Below are positions 31,318 to 41,250 of a stretch of DNA of 64,000 nt, in pieces. The notes under the pieces are model-generated. The model saw nothing but the letters and a program-made list of their open reading frames with translations. It made no database searches and had not been told where the DNA came from. Every line of letters starts with the position of its first letter. The stretch's first letter is position 1. This DNA is from Scilla litardierei (taxonomy: Eukaryota > Streptophyta > Magnoliopsida > Asparagales > Asparagaceae): the NCBI GenBank assembly GCA_030789695.1, contig CM061134.1, positions 60,147,334 to 60,211,333 on the forward strand. The letters run 5' to 3'. Made by a program: the position numbers and the translations under genes.

Positions 31318-31617
31318 TGTATCGTCGATGGGGTTTTTGGGATTTTTGAGAGGTGAGTGTGAAGTTGGGTCATTGTTTTTAGGTGGGAGATTTTATTTGT
31401 GGATCAATTTTTTAGTGGGCTTTGGGCAAGTATGGTGAGGTGGAGTCCCATGTTGCACCCACAAAAAGTATGACTGGGACAAAAGTGCCACATGGGACAT
31501 CTTCACCATTTGTATAATAGATTATTTGTTACCTATATACACTTGAATTAAACATATTAATTAGTATACGTATCACTTGTGCACATCATCAAAATCCACT
31601 GGGGTGGGGTCTCAATA
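30157..31617 (-). repeat. 3' LTR piece of element A, truncated next to the transporter gene
   Basis: It matches the element-A LTR at 49590-49735. It contains repeated TAGTCGGCTAT motifs (30695-30840) and a (GT)16 microsatellite at 31285-31316. The minus-strand start (GGGATATTGAGACCCCACC) follows the Sirevirus-style polypurine signal. At the broken end, AAGTGCTCAT (about 30157) is an inverted copy of ATGAGCACTT found 100 bp inside. Confidence 0.6.
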
Positions 31618-32339
31618 TCCCAATACTTTCCCCATTTTTGATGATGACAACAAATGATATAAAATAAGAAAAATATAGTATGCTTAACAAAAATGACTTA
31701 TGCTCCCCTTGCAGAGATGCATGATTGCTTTAGAGGAGTTACTCCCCCTGCATCAAAGATGGGTAGCAATAAGATGAAATATGCACAATTCATATTATAT
31801 TTCAATTCAAGTGTTTAACCAAGTATTGTTATTTTATATGCATCGTAAGCTTTCTCCCCCTTTGTCACATCAAAAAAATAGAATTGTAATGTAATTTTAT
31901 ACCAAGTGTTAATGAAAAAATTGTGACATAGGAAGTGAATAATACCAATTTTTTAAAAAGTTGATATCTATAACATCAAGAAAAAAATATTTCATGATAG
32001 GGAAATTTTAATTGATGTCTCAATATCCTTTTGTAATGACTTCACATTATCCATTTGCATAAGAAAATTTACAATTCGTTACACATATGCAATATGCATA
32101 TGAATTTGAGAACACAATTTTTAGCAAACACATATCACATAGAGTATCCTCACGTAAGTAAACAAAATATGTGAGGGGCACCAAATTAAAGTAGAGTAGC
32201 AATGTTACAAGCTATTGCATAATTACTCTCACACAATAAAAACGAAATTTGGTAAGAATCCAATGATTGTAGCATAAGTACCCAATATTACAACAAAAAT
32301 AATTGTTCAAGCAACACAACCAACATAGCATAAAATATC
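31618..32339 (-). other. 3' non-coding region of element A
   Basis: This is AT-rich sequence with no gene. It contains CCCC-rich (minus-strand polypurine) tracts near 31612-31640, 31705, 31745 and 31855, consistent with the repeated polypurine tracts reported for Sireviruses. The first bases on the minus strand (to 32307) finish the extra ORF (DILCYVGCVA). Confidence 0.45.
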
Positions 32340-33258
32340 TGTTTCAGAGTGTTTTCTCACAACAAAGCGTTGATCGTGGATAACCCGGTCAACGTGGTCA
32401 AGGGGCCCGTTTGGGTCCCTCGGACGAGTCGAGTTGGTGCAGTTGAGGCTTGAGTCGGTCCAGCAGGCGACGTGGAGCGTGTCGACTGGATTGAATCGGG
32501 GTCCTCGGCCGTTGGTAGGGCGAGGGGTAGCCTCGGCCCGGGTCGAGACGCTCGGCCTCGGTCGGTTGCACTCGGCCTCGGCGGTCGGACGACGAGGGGA
32601 AGCCTCAGTCGTCCAGCTGGTTACGTGGTCGGCGAGGGGCGGAGGAGAAGCCTCGGCCCATGGATCAGATGCCCTCCTGCGTAGACGAGAACGCTCGTCA
32701 GGGGGCCGGACTTTGGTTCCGGCCAAATCCCCTCCGATGCCTAAGTCAGACAGAGATCTGAAAGAGGAGGCCCGGCGGAGACGGTTCGACTCGTGAGGAG
32801 ATCGGAACGGCGTCTCACGGCGCAAGCGGGGGAGGAAGGAGATGAAATGGGGGAACTAGGTCGTTGATGGATTACCTTAGGTTCTAGATACCTGAGTGGC
32901 GGTCCCTTGTCCTGTCGTCCTCCTAGCCCCTTTATAGACCTCCGCCGTGATTGTCCCCGACCCACGTCGCTCGTCCGCCCTCAATCGTGCCCCCTCAATC
33001 CGCCCCCCCCCCCCCGTCGCCGCTCCCCGCGCCATGCCAGCACCTCCCTATAACTGCCATTAAGTGGTAGCGGGATCAAGGGGGCGGTTATCGCAGGAGT
33101 GGGCGAGTGACCGGTGTCTTACCAGGGCCGGGTCGGATCGACATTTGGGGGGGGCCCTAGGGCCTTATCGAGTGGGCCTGAGTGCACAGATGAGCTTTTG
33201 ACCGGCGGTCGGGTCTCTAGGCTCGTGTGTTTCGGGCCTCGGGCAAATAGGCGTAACA
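32340..33258 (-). repeat. 3' LTR of the Tat-type element
   Basis: This is a 919-bp LTR, plus-strand ends TGTTTCAGAG and AGGCGTAACA, matching 38953-39870. It contains a run of 14 C at about 33002-33015. Confidence 0.88.
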
Positions 33259-33877
33259 ATTACCCCCATCGGTCGGGTTGATTGGCTTCGGCTGGTTCGG
33301 CTCGGCCGATGCGACTTTCGCCGACTTTGATAGGCTCGTCAGTCGATGCCGACTCATTTATTAGTCGTCATCATGAGTTGGTCCGTTCGATACTTTTAAG
33401 GCACGGGCTCCGAAGCGTCGTCAGTCCTCTTATGCTGCCACGTGTAGCTGCGAGCTAATCCCCATTGCTCGCGGGGTCGTTTTAAGTTGAGAAGCCGAGG
33501 GGTTCGTGAGCCGCCCTCGGTGGGGTCGATCGGCCTTGGCTTGCCCGGTTCGACCACTGTGCCTCCTGGGATTCCAAGTGGCGCTTTAATCGAGGCGTGG
33601 TCATAAATGTAGGTCATGATGAGGCGGATCGATTGGACTTCCCTTGGCACCGATTTCGAAACGCCGCCGGTTCTTCGAGTCCTGCCACGCGTTCTTGTCA
33701 GGCACTTCGAATTCGTCCCTGTGTCCGGTATATAAGATCCCCAGCTGCGTTGATCTCCACTTCTTTCTTGCTCTTCCCATTGTTCTAGGTTTTCCACAAC
33801 TTCGGAGTTTCCCGTCGCCCTCGCTTCCGCGTCTCTCCAAACTAGTTAAAAGGTAATTCCTTTCTCGCTCTCGTATT
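33259..33877 (+). promoter_or_regulatory. Probable promoter and leader of the Tat antisense ORF
   Basis: The sequence GGTATATAAGATCC (TATA box near 33728-33735) lies about 145 bp before the ATG at 33878, with a CT-rich leader between. The first bases next to the LTR (33259-33268) are the element's own polypurine tract on the other strand. Confidence 0.5.
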
Positions 33878-36028
33878 ATGGCTGCTCTTAGGATAGGCGG
33901 TTCTGGTCGAGGGGCGAGGGATTCTCCAGAGTCCAGGCGGGGCAGGCCTCGGCTAGTGGGATCAGGTTCCTCTTCCGGGAGTCGTCCCCTCCGAGATAAT
34001 GGGAAGGGGAAGCTATTCCCAGACTACGCCCGTGATGACGTGGTGTCGGCTGCCGTGCGTCTTAACGTGCCCCCGGTTGTCCTCCGTACACCGTCGAGGA
34101 CCGTTCCTTCGGCGGTCACGGAGATCCGGGAAAGGTATCTCTGCTTCCCGTACGATGTCTGAGTTCCATTCGTCGACGAGCGGATTTGCCTTCCGAGGAG
34201 CAATGAAGTCGGCGTCTACGTCGAAATGTTTCGCCTGGGTCTTCGTTTCCCGCTCAATCCCTTCCTTATCCAGGTCATGGAGTATCTCATGGTGCCGCTT
34301 TGCCAGTTTACCCATTGCTCGATTGCGGTACTGACGGGCTTCGCCACGCTCTGCTGCACCCGCGGCCTGGAGCCGTCTCTCCCCCTTCTCTTCCATTTTT
34401 ACCAGATCCCGACGGTCGGCCCGAGGTCATGGCTGCAGCTCCGAGCCCGCTCGAGGAGGGAATGCCTGATCGGGCTGCCCCGCTGGTCGGGGGATTGGAG
34501 TTCAGATTACGTCTTTGTGGTCTTCCTGGGGGATGCCCAGATTTTGACAAGTTGGGGTGGGTCTGTCCAGCCTCGCCCGCCGCTAGCTCTCTCAGACGTC
34601 GACCGGGCAGCCGCCGCGCTGCTGTCGACCCTCCCCTTGGAGTCGAAGTCCATCCGGTCCTTGTTGGACGACCTACTCCTGAAGGCCGTCTTGTGGTCTC
34701 CGGGTAGGTCGCCTTTTCAGTCTTGAATCGCCCTGTGACTCATCCTGATTTTGGTTTCCCTTGCAGGGATGGCTGGCCACGAGTTCGTCCGTGACGTCGA
34801 TGAACTGATCCGCCGTGGAGCTGCTCGGAGCCGAGGTAGTACCTCTGGAAGGGCACCTCGGCGTACCGTTGAGGAGGAAGTGCGCCGAGCCGAGCCTTCC
34901 GTGGGTAAGGTGGTGGCCGCACCTCCCGCCTCTTCTTCTGGCGATCCCCTTCCCAGGGTGGTCACAAGGGCCGGACCCGCCGCGTCAGCCCATGAGGCAG
35001 GGGATAATGACGGGTCCGGTGCAGTCCCTCCTGCCCTTGGCGCACCCCCTCAGGTTCCCGAGGGTGGGGATGGTGCGAGGCAAAAGCGCTCCCCTCCGGT
35101 GCCTTCGGAGCCCCACGGAGGAAAGAAGAGGAAGGAGGACGCGGATCCCTCCAGTCCGGCGGGTTCCGCGCTTCCTGTGGCGACCACCGGGGATCCTTCG
35201 GTAGCCTTGTCGACCACCCCCCTCGCAGCGTCCTCGCCCGTATCACCGGGGATCGGGGCCTTGTTGGCGAGCAATATGGCTTCCCTTGTCGTCCCTGGGA
35301 GTTCGATGTTTGTCGACCGAGCCTTGGCCCAGCAGGTTGCCGAGGTCTCCGTTCCTCCCCGGGACCGCAGCCTCCTCAAGAAGATCCCTGCCGACAAGAT
35401 GTCGGATTCCTTGGTCTGGATCCTTCAGCAGGTTCGGTTATCTTGCTATCCTCTCCTTCCTTTTATCCTCTTCTTAGCCCATGTCTCGTCTTTCCAGGGT
35501 TCAGCGCTCGCTGTGGAGTTGCAGTGTCGAGCCGTCCGCTTGAGGGAGCTGGAGGAGTCCTCCATGAGGGCCCAGGAGCGGGCTGGGGCGGCGGAGGTGG
35601 CTATGACGGAGGCTCAGATGGAGTCGCGGCGTCTCAAGCTCCGTGTGGCCGAGCTGGAGGGACGAGTGGGTGACTTCCAGGGAAAGCTGGAGGACGTCCG
35701 TCAGTCGGCTGAGGAAGCGACGGAGTCGTTCCGCCTGGAGAGGGAGGAGCTTCAGAGGGAACTGTCGGATTGGCGCCAGGTGACGCGGCTTGCAGAGGAG
35801 GTGGAGAGGGGCGTCGTCGAGACCCTGGGGAAGAGGATCTTCGAGGTTCTCAGGGAGGCCTTCGGTGCGTATGAAGACCTCATCGCCCCCCGGATCGTCG
35901 AAGTCGTCCAGTCTTCCTTCCGGGAATGTGCGGAGCGTGTTCGACAAGCCCCTCCGCCGGTCGATCCCCCTCGCTCCGAGCAGGGCGAAGTGCCCGAGGA
36001 TGTGTCCTCCCGAGCCCGGGCTCCCTAA
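33878..36028 (+). CDS. Antisense extra ORF of the Tat element, three exons (gypsy-type putative transposon domain)
   Basis: The gene is plus-strand, opposite to the element's gag. Exons are 33878-34703, 34767-35431 and 35498-36028. Introns are 63 and 66 bp with GT..AG ends and join in frame (CCGG/GGATGGCT and CAGCAG/GGTTCA). From about residue 100 to 225 it reads like the plant 'putative gypsy type transposon' domain (MFRLGLRFPLNPFLIQV, TRGLEPSLPLLFHF). The C-terminal third is a coiled coil (35500-35850). One in-frame TGA interrupts it at 34160-34162. Such antisense ORFs are known in Tat elements; their function is unknown. A TATA box lies about 150 bp upstream. Confidence 0.75.
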
Positions 36029-36402
36029 GCCGTCCCTCCCGGCCTTATCCTCAAATTTTTTAGCATCCGCTTCGCTTTGGGTCAGTCTACTTGAAATGGA
36101 TCCCTGGCCCCGCTATCTCCTTCGGCTTCGCTACCATCCCCAGGGCCAATAATTGCTGGTTGCATGGCTGCTAGCTTGGGTTAACTACCTTGGGTCTTTT
36201 GTCAGCCAATTTTGCTCTGTCGGTGTCGACCTAGCTTCTGTAGGTGATGAACTCTGTCATTCGTCGTGAGTGGATTATTTGTAGAGAGTTTTCTTCGCCT
36301 CGATTCCCTGTAAATAAGACACATTTTTGTACCCTGGTTAACTGTTATAAATGAAATTGACTTACTCGGACTTCTCGTGTATTTTGCGTTGCTGCCTTGT
36401 TC
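36029..36402. other. Non-coding spacer between antisense ORF and tandem repeats
   Basis: It follows the TAA of the antisense ORF and may hold its 3' untranslated region. No gene was recognised. Confidence 0.4.
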
Positions 36403-37030
36403 TTGGCCTAGGACTGGATGACGTTCGCGTTGGCTGGGGGAATTGCCCCCAGACTTATGGGCGCAGGAGTCGGTCGGTGAGGACAAAACTCCTTGGCTTA
36501 GGACCGGTCGGCGTCCGTGCCTGCTGGGGGAACTGCCCTCAGACTTATGAGCGCAGGAGTCGGTCGGCGAGGGCAAAGTCCCTCGACTTAGGACCGGTCG
36601 GCGTCCGCGCTGGCTGGGGGAATTGCCCCCAGACTTATGAGCGCAGGAGTCGGTCGGCGAGGGCAAAGCTCCTCGGCTTAGGACCGGTCGGTGTCCGTGC
36701 CTGCTGGGGGAACTGCCCCAGACTTATGAGCGCAGGAGTCGGTCGGCGAGGGCAAAGCTCCTCGGCTTAGGACCGGTCGGCGTCCGTGCCTGCTGGGGGA
36801 ACTACCCCCAGACTTATGAGCGTAGAATTCGGTCGGCGAGGGCAAAGCTCCTCGGCTTAGGACCGGTCGGCGTCCGTGCCTGCTGGGGGAACTGCCCCCA
36901 GACTTATGAGCGCAGGATTCGGTCGGCGAGGGCAAAGCTCCTCGGCTTAGGACCGGTCGGCGTCCGCGCCGGCTGGGAGAATTGCCCCCAGGCTTCCGAG
37001 CGCAGGAGTCGGTTGGCGAGGGCAGTGCCC
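36403..37030. repeat. Seven tandem copies of a 90-bp repeat
   Basis: The core GGACCGGTCGGCGTCCG starts at 36501, 36591, 36681, 36770, 36860 and 36950, with an older, diverged copy near 36410. The period is 90 bp (one interval 89). Each unit includes CTGCCCCCAGACTTATGAGC. Because 90 is a multiple of 3, both strands give long meaningless open frames. It lies in the 3' untranslated part of a Tat element. Confidence 0.92.
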
Positions 37031-37262
37031 TCCTTCCTCCTCCAGTGAGGCGGCGGTCTTCATTCTTTTGCACTATTGGTGAAATGTCAATTCCGTCGAG
37101 GATTTAAGAAAAGACAACAAGGGAATGCAATTGTACTCTTAAGAGTCCTGTCGGACTGGTACATTTGGAGGAAAGGAAATAGGGAATAAAGCTAGATAGA
37201 GGGATGTAAACCTAGATAATCCCCTCGGACCAGGCTACGACTGGGGGAGAGAGCTCGCCTGC
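37031..37262 (-). other. Short spacer after Tat gag
   Basis: It holds the end of the tandem repeat and an AT-richer stretch. No pol sequence follows gag, so the element lost or never carried protease, reverse transcriptase and integrase. Confidence 0.5.
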
Positions 37263-38939
37263 TCACTCTACGATGCGGAGGGGTCCTTGGACGGTGTTGA
37301 TCTTCTTCCCCTTGTCCGGCTGCATGGAGGTCCCTTCCCCATGGGCCGATTCGTCGGCTAAGCTCCTGGTGTGCCCCCGACTCATCAGCTTCTCAATGTC
37401 CTTCTTCAAATGCCAGCAGTCTTCAGTGTCGTGGCCGTCGTCCTTGTGGTACTTGCAGTATTTCTCCTTCTTCCCACCTCTTTTTGCCCTCGGTGGGGGG
37501 CGATCGGTGCGTTCTTCCTTCTGTACCTGGGCGAGGACGGTGTCTGGGGTGGCGTCTCTCGTACCTTCTCCACGCTGCCTGTTTCTCGGCCTCTTCTCGG
37601 TCTGGTATCCTTCGGGGCTGCCTCGTCCGTTGTCGCCGCGCTTGGACCCTCGAGTGGCTTTTCCTGCATCCACGGCCAAGGCCTCCTCGGTCAACATGAA
37701 GCGCTCGGCCCTTGCCATGATCCCGGGGAGGTCCTTCGGGGGATCGTTGTGCAGGGACTTCTTGAGGCCTCTGTGGCGAAGCCCTTTCTTAAGGGCCGTT
37801 TGGACCACCAGGTCGGGAGGGCTGTTCACGTTCAGCCTCTCCGCATTGAAGTGGCGCATGAACTGCCGGAGCGGCTCGGCCGGGCCTTGCACTATGTTGA
37901 ACAGATGTTCAGCATCAGGCTTGATCTGCCTCCCTTCCATGAACTGCTTGCAGAACAACTGGGTGAGTTCCTCAAAGCTGTCGATGGAGCGGCTGGGCAG
38001 GCTGCGGTACCAGGTCCTCGCCGCTCCCCTGAGAGTAGAATAGAAGCCTCGGCAGAGCAGGTCATCGTCAGCTCCCTGGAAGGACATGTCCCCCTCGTAG
38101 TCCATTACATGGTTTCCCGGGTCCCCTATCCCGTCGTACTTCCCCAGCGCCGGGATCCTGAATCGAGAGGGGACCCGTGTGTCGGTTATTCTCCGTGATA
38201 GGGGGCACCGGTCTCCGTGGATGCCTCCGGGGATTCGACAGTCGCCTGCCTCTGGCTCGTTCGGTGGTGGAGGGTGCACAGTCGCCGGCGGGGCTGGCTC
38301 CGCGGCCCTCGCCACGCTGGGGGTCGGGCTGACCCGGCGCTCCCGGCTCCTCCGGCGGGAGCTCCTGCTCCACCGTGATCGGTCTCTCGAGTGGTGTCAT
38401 TCGCTTCTCCTGCGGCGGGACGACCGTGACCGACGAGATGATGCAGTCATCGATTCGCCCTCCGTCCCTTCGGTTTCTCTTCGGCTCCTTTCACGATAAG
38501 GGGAGGAGGCGCGTGATCTCGCCTGACGGGAGTCGGACAGCGTGAACCGACGATCCGCGTTCGGTTTTTTGGTCCCGTGGTCTTCGACCACGGCGGATCG
38601 CAAGAGCGGGGGACCCCCCGCCCATCGATGGCCATCGCCCAACGTGCCTCCGTTGGATGGTGCAGGGCCGACGAGCTGCTGTACCGTCGCGACCAACGTT
38701 TGGAGGCTCGCGTTGGTCTCCTGAGCTAGGGCACGGAGCTGTCCCTGTGTGGACAGTCCTGAGCCGCCGGTCTCTTCGGTTGAGGGGGCGGGGTGATCAC
38801 CGACGGGCGTATCTTCGAGGTTGCCGTTGGATATGCCATTCCCCTCCTCCGGGATGGGGGGCATGCGCTTCCTTCCATTGCTGGCTCGAGCCATCGCTGG
38901 TGTGGTTTGCTTCTTTGTGGGACGGTTTTCGTTTCCCAC
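37263..38939 (-). CDS. gag of the Tat-type element, one premature stop
   Basis: A single minus-strand frame of 558 codons from ATG 38939 to 37263 is broken only by TGA at 38399-38397. The N-terminal part is basic and S/R-rich. The capsid domain contains YDGIGDPGNHVMDYEGDM, ARTWYRSLPSRSIDSFEELT and FNIVQGPAEPLRQFMRHFNA. Near the C terminus is a zinc-knuckle-like CKYHKDDGHDTEDC, followed by a helical segment. This is the usual layout of Tat/Athila-type gags. With the stop read through or absent in sister copies it could build particles; here it is nearly intact. Confidence 0.82.
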
Positions 38940-38952
38940 AGACGGCGCTAGA

Positions 38953-39870
38953 TGTTTCAGAGTGTTTTCTCACTACAAAGCGTTGACCGTGGATAACCCG
39001 GTCAACGTGGTCAAGGGGCCTGTTTGGGTCCCTCGGGCGAGTCGAGTTGGTGCAGTTGAGGCTTGAGTCGGTCCAGCAGGCGACGTGGAGCGCGTCGACT
39101 GGATTGAATCGGGGTCCTCGGCCGTTGGTAGGGCGAGGGGTAGCCTCGGCCCGGGTCGAGACGCTCGGCCTCGGTCGATTGCACTCGGCCTCGGCGGTCG
39201 GACGACGAGGGGAAGCCTCAGTCGTCCAGCTGGTTGCGTGGTCGGCGAGGGGACGGAGGGGAAGCCTCGGCCCGTGGATCGGATGCCCTCCTGCGTAGAC
39301 GAGAACGCTCGTCAGGGGGCCGGACCTTGGTTCCGGCCAAATCCCCTCCGATGCCTAAGTCAGACAGAGATCTGAAAGAGGAGGCCCGGCGGAGACGGTT
39401 CGACTCGTGAGGAGATCGGAACGGCGTCTCACGGCGCGAGCGGGGGAGGAAGGAGATGATATGGGGGAACTAGGTCGTTGATGGAGTACCTTAGGTTCTA
39501 GATACCTGAGAGGCGGTCCTTTGTCCTGTCGTCCTCCTAGCCCCTTTATAGACCTCCGCCGTGATTGTCCCCGACCCACGTCGCTCGTCCGCCCTCAATC
39601 GTGACCCCTCAATCCGCCCCCCTGTCGCCGCTCCCTGCGCCATGCCAGCACCTCCCTATGACTGCCATTAAGTGGTAGCTGGATCGAGGGGGCGGTTATC
39701 GCAGGAGTGGGCGAGTGACCGGTGTCTTACCGGGGCCGGGTCGGATCGACATTTGGGGGGGGTCCCCCCTAGGGCCTTATCGAGTGGGCCTGAGTGCACA
39801 GATGGGATTTTGACCGGCGGTCGGGTCTCTGGGCTCGTGTCTTTCGGGCCTCGGGCAAATAGGCGTAACA
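38953..39870 (-). repeat. 5' LTR of the Tat-type element
   Basis: This is a 918-bp LTR matching 32340-33258, next to the primer site at 38933-38950. The minus-strand start is TGTTACGCCTATTTGCC. Confidence 0.88.
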
Positions 39871-40175
39871 ATATCCAATAATGCATGATGTAGATATCCG
39901 CGTTGGATTTCCTTCTTGATTTTTCCAAGCTCCTCTTGAACTTCTTCAATCAAGGCATCCATGATATCATGCCTTTCCTTCATTGTTTCCTTCAATTTTT
40001 CCATCCTTTGGATCAAGTCCTCTCTAACATTGCTCACTTACAGTTCCATCTTTTCAAGACTTGCACATACGGCTTTTTGAAATGCGAGCATGTATGGCGT
40101 GATTTCTTAAGAAAATGAAGCTTGGCCTTCCTCCATTGGTTCTCTTCCCTCAGCTTCTTCTTCGCATGTATGGCG
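39871..40175 (-). pseudogene. Coiled-coil end of the element-A extra ORF
   Basis: The minus-strand frame contains VREDLIQRMEKLKETMKERH and DIMDALIEEVQEELGKIKKE, a heptad-type coiled coil with an upstream stop near 40038. It connects through TGGC to the piece at 46014 and through the ATATC target duplication to 32339-32307 (DILCYVGCVA). Two other elements are inserted within this one ORF. Confidence 0.6.
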
Positions 40176-40677
40176 AGCAAGTTTTGGTGGTGCTATTGAG
40201 AAGCACTTGATGGATTCACTTTGAGATAAATTCATAACCAGTTTGGTGGCACTATAGAGAAGCACTTGATGAACTCATATCTGTTGAGAGGTTGAGCAAT
40301 ATGCTCTTAATGGTTCCATACTCTTTATGATGGTGCTATAGAGAAGCACTTAATGGACCACCTAGTGGGTGTGAAGGTTTGGCCGCCTTCTATGAAAGAC
40401 AAGGGTAGTCTTTCTAGAGCACTCATGAGACCCAAGGTGTGCGCATGGCCTTAAAGCGCTTGACTTGTATCGCGGAGTTTGCACATACTCGGCTCAATAC
40501 GTGTTGTGGGGGTCTCAACCGAACTCTAATGAGTTCAAGAGAAATTCACTCATTAGTAAGTAAGTTGTTGCCTCACTTCACTACGTATCAATTCAATCGA
40601 AAGACATTGATACTTAAGTATATATCCATTCTTTACCCAGAACTCTTGTTTCTTTTCTCGAGCCATTAGTGGGGGAT
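40176..40677 (+). repeat. Extra copy of the copia 3' untranslated region outside the left LTR
   Basis: It matches 44935-45439 almost base for base. Within each copy, a motif like GGTGCTATAGAGAAGCACTT occurs three times (near 40190, 40245 and 40335). Confidence 0.78.
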
Positions 40678-41250
40678 TGTTGGAAATAATAGGCTCTCAA
40701 AAGCCTTGTTTCATTCCCACTTTCTTTTTTGTCTCTAATGGCCTTTTAATTGCTGCTTTAATTCGCGGCCATTTAATTGCATTTAATTGATGCTTTAATT
40801 CGCTGCCATTTAATTGCATTTAATTGATGCTTTTATTGCTGCAATTACTACAGCATTAAATACGACATTTATCCTTTGCCCGTTTGAATTCTTCAACGGT
40901 TTTTGTTTGTTTGTTTTGTTTTCCTATAAATTGCAGAGACTTCTTCTCTTGCAATAACACGGAAAATCTCTCCTATCTCCTCCTATCTTCTTACAGAATT
41001 CCTCTCACGAGTTCCTGGGTTCATGTGTGCAAACTCCACTGTTTCTGATCGCGAGTGGACGAGTTCAGAAGCTACAGCTGTGTTAACCTTGGGGAGCAAC
41101 CGGCATCAGCGATTACCACCACGGTCGCGTCGTAATTGCTTTCAAGGCAGTGGTCATCACATGTCACAGCGATTTCACTTACATCCGATAAGTATTCTGT
41201 TTCTATGTTCATCCTCATATTGCCATGGTATTCTACCTATTTTTCTTACA
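40678..41250 (+). repeat. Left LTR of the Tork-like copia
   Basis: This is a 573-bp LTR with TG/CA ends and a TATAAATTGCAGAGAC promoter-like site near 40925. It differs from the right LTR at about ten positions by eye. Confidence 0.78.

Larger units (their letters stand above)
32340..39870 (-). mobile_element. Tat-type gypsy element, non-autonomous (gag, 90-bp repeats, antisense ORF)
   Basis: LTRs are 32340-33258 and 38953-39870, flanked by a perfect target duplication ATATC (32335-32339 and 39871-39875). The minus-strand primer site reads TAGCGCCGTCTGTGGGAA beside the LTR at 38953, a tRNA complement typical of Tat and Athila elements. A polypurine tract GATGGGGGTAAT abuts the LTR at 33258. 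The interior has gag on the minus strand, seven tandem 90-mers, and a spliced ORF on the opposite strand. No pol is present. By eye the LTRs differ by about 3%. Confidence 0.88.

Noticed and set aside
36403..37030. CRISPR-like array
   Set aside because: The units are contiguous 90-mers without unique spacers, in a plant retrotransposon.
36202..37073. Open frames through the 90-bp repeats (30-residue repeated peptide on either strand)
   Set aside because: They are open only because 90 is a multiple of 3. The repeat is untranslated-region satellite-like DNA in a Tat element.
37273..38198. Plus-strand frames of 256 and 275 codons opposite the Tat gag
   Set aside because: They are mirror frames of a GC-rich gag; the minus-strand frame has the capsid domain and zinc-knuckle-like motif.
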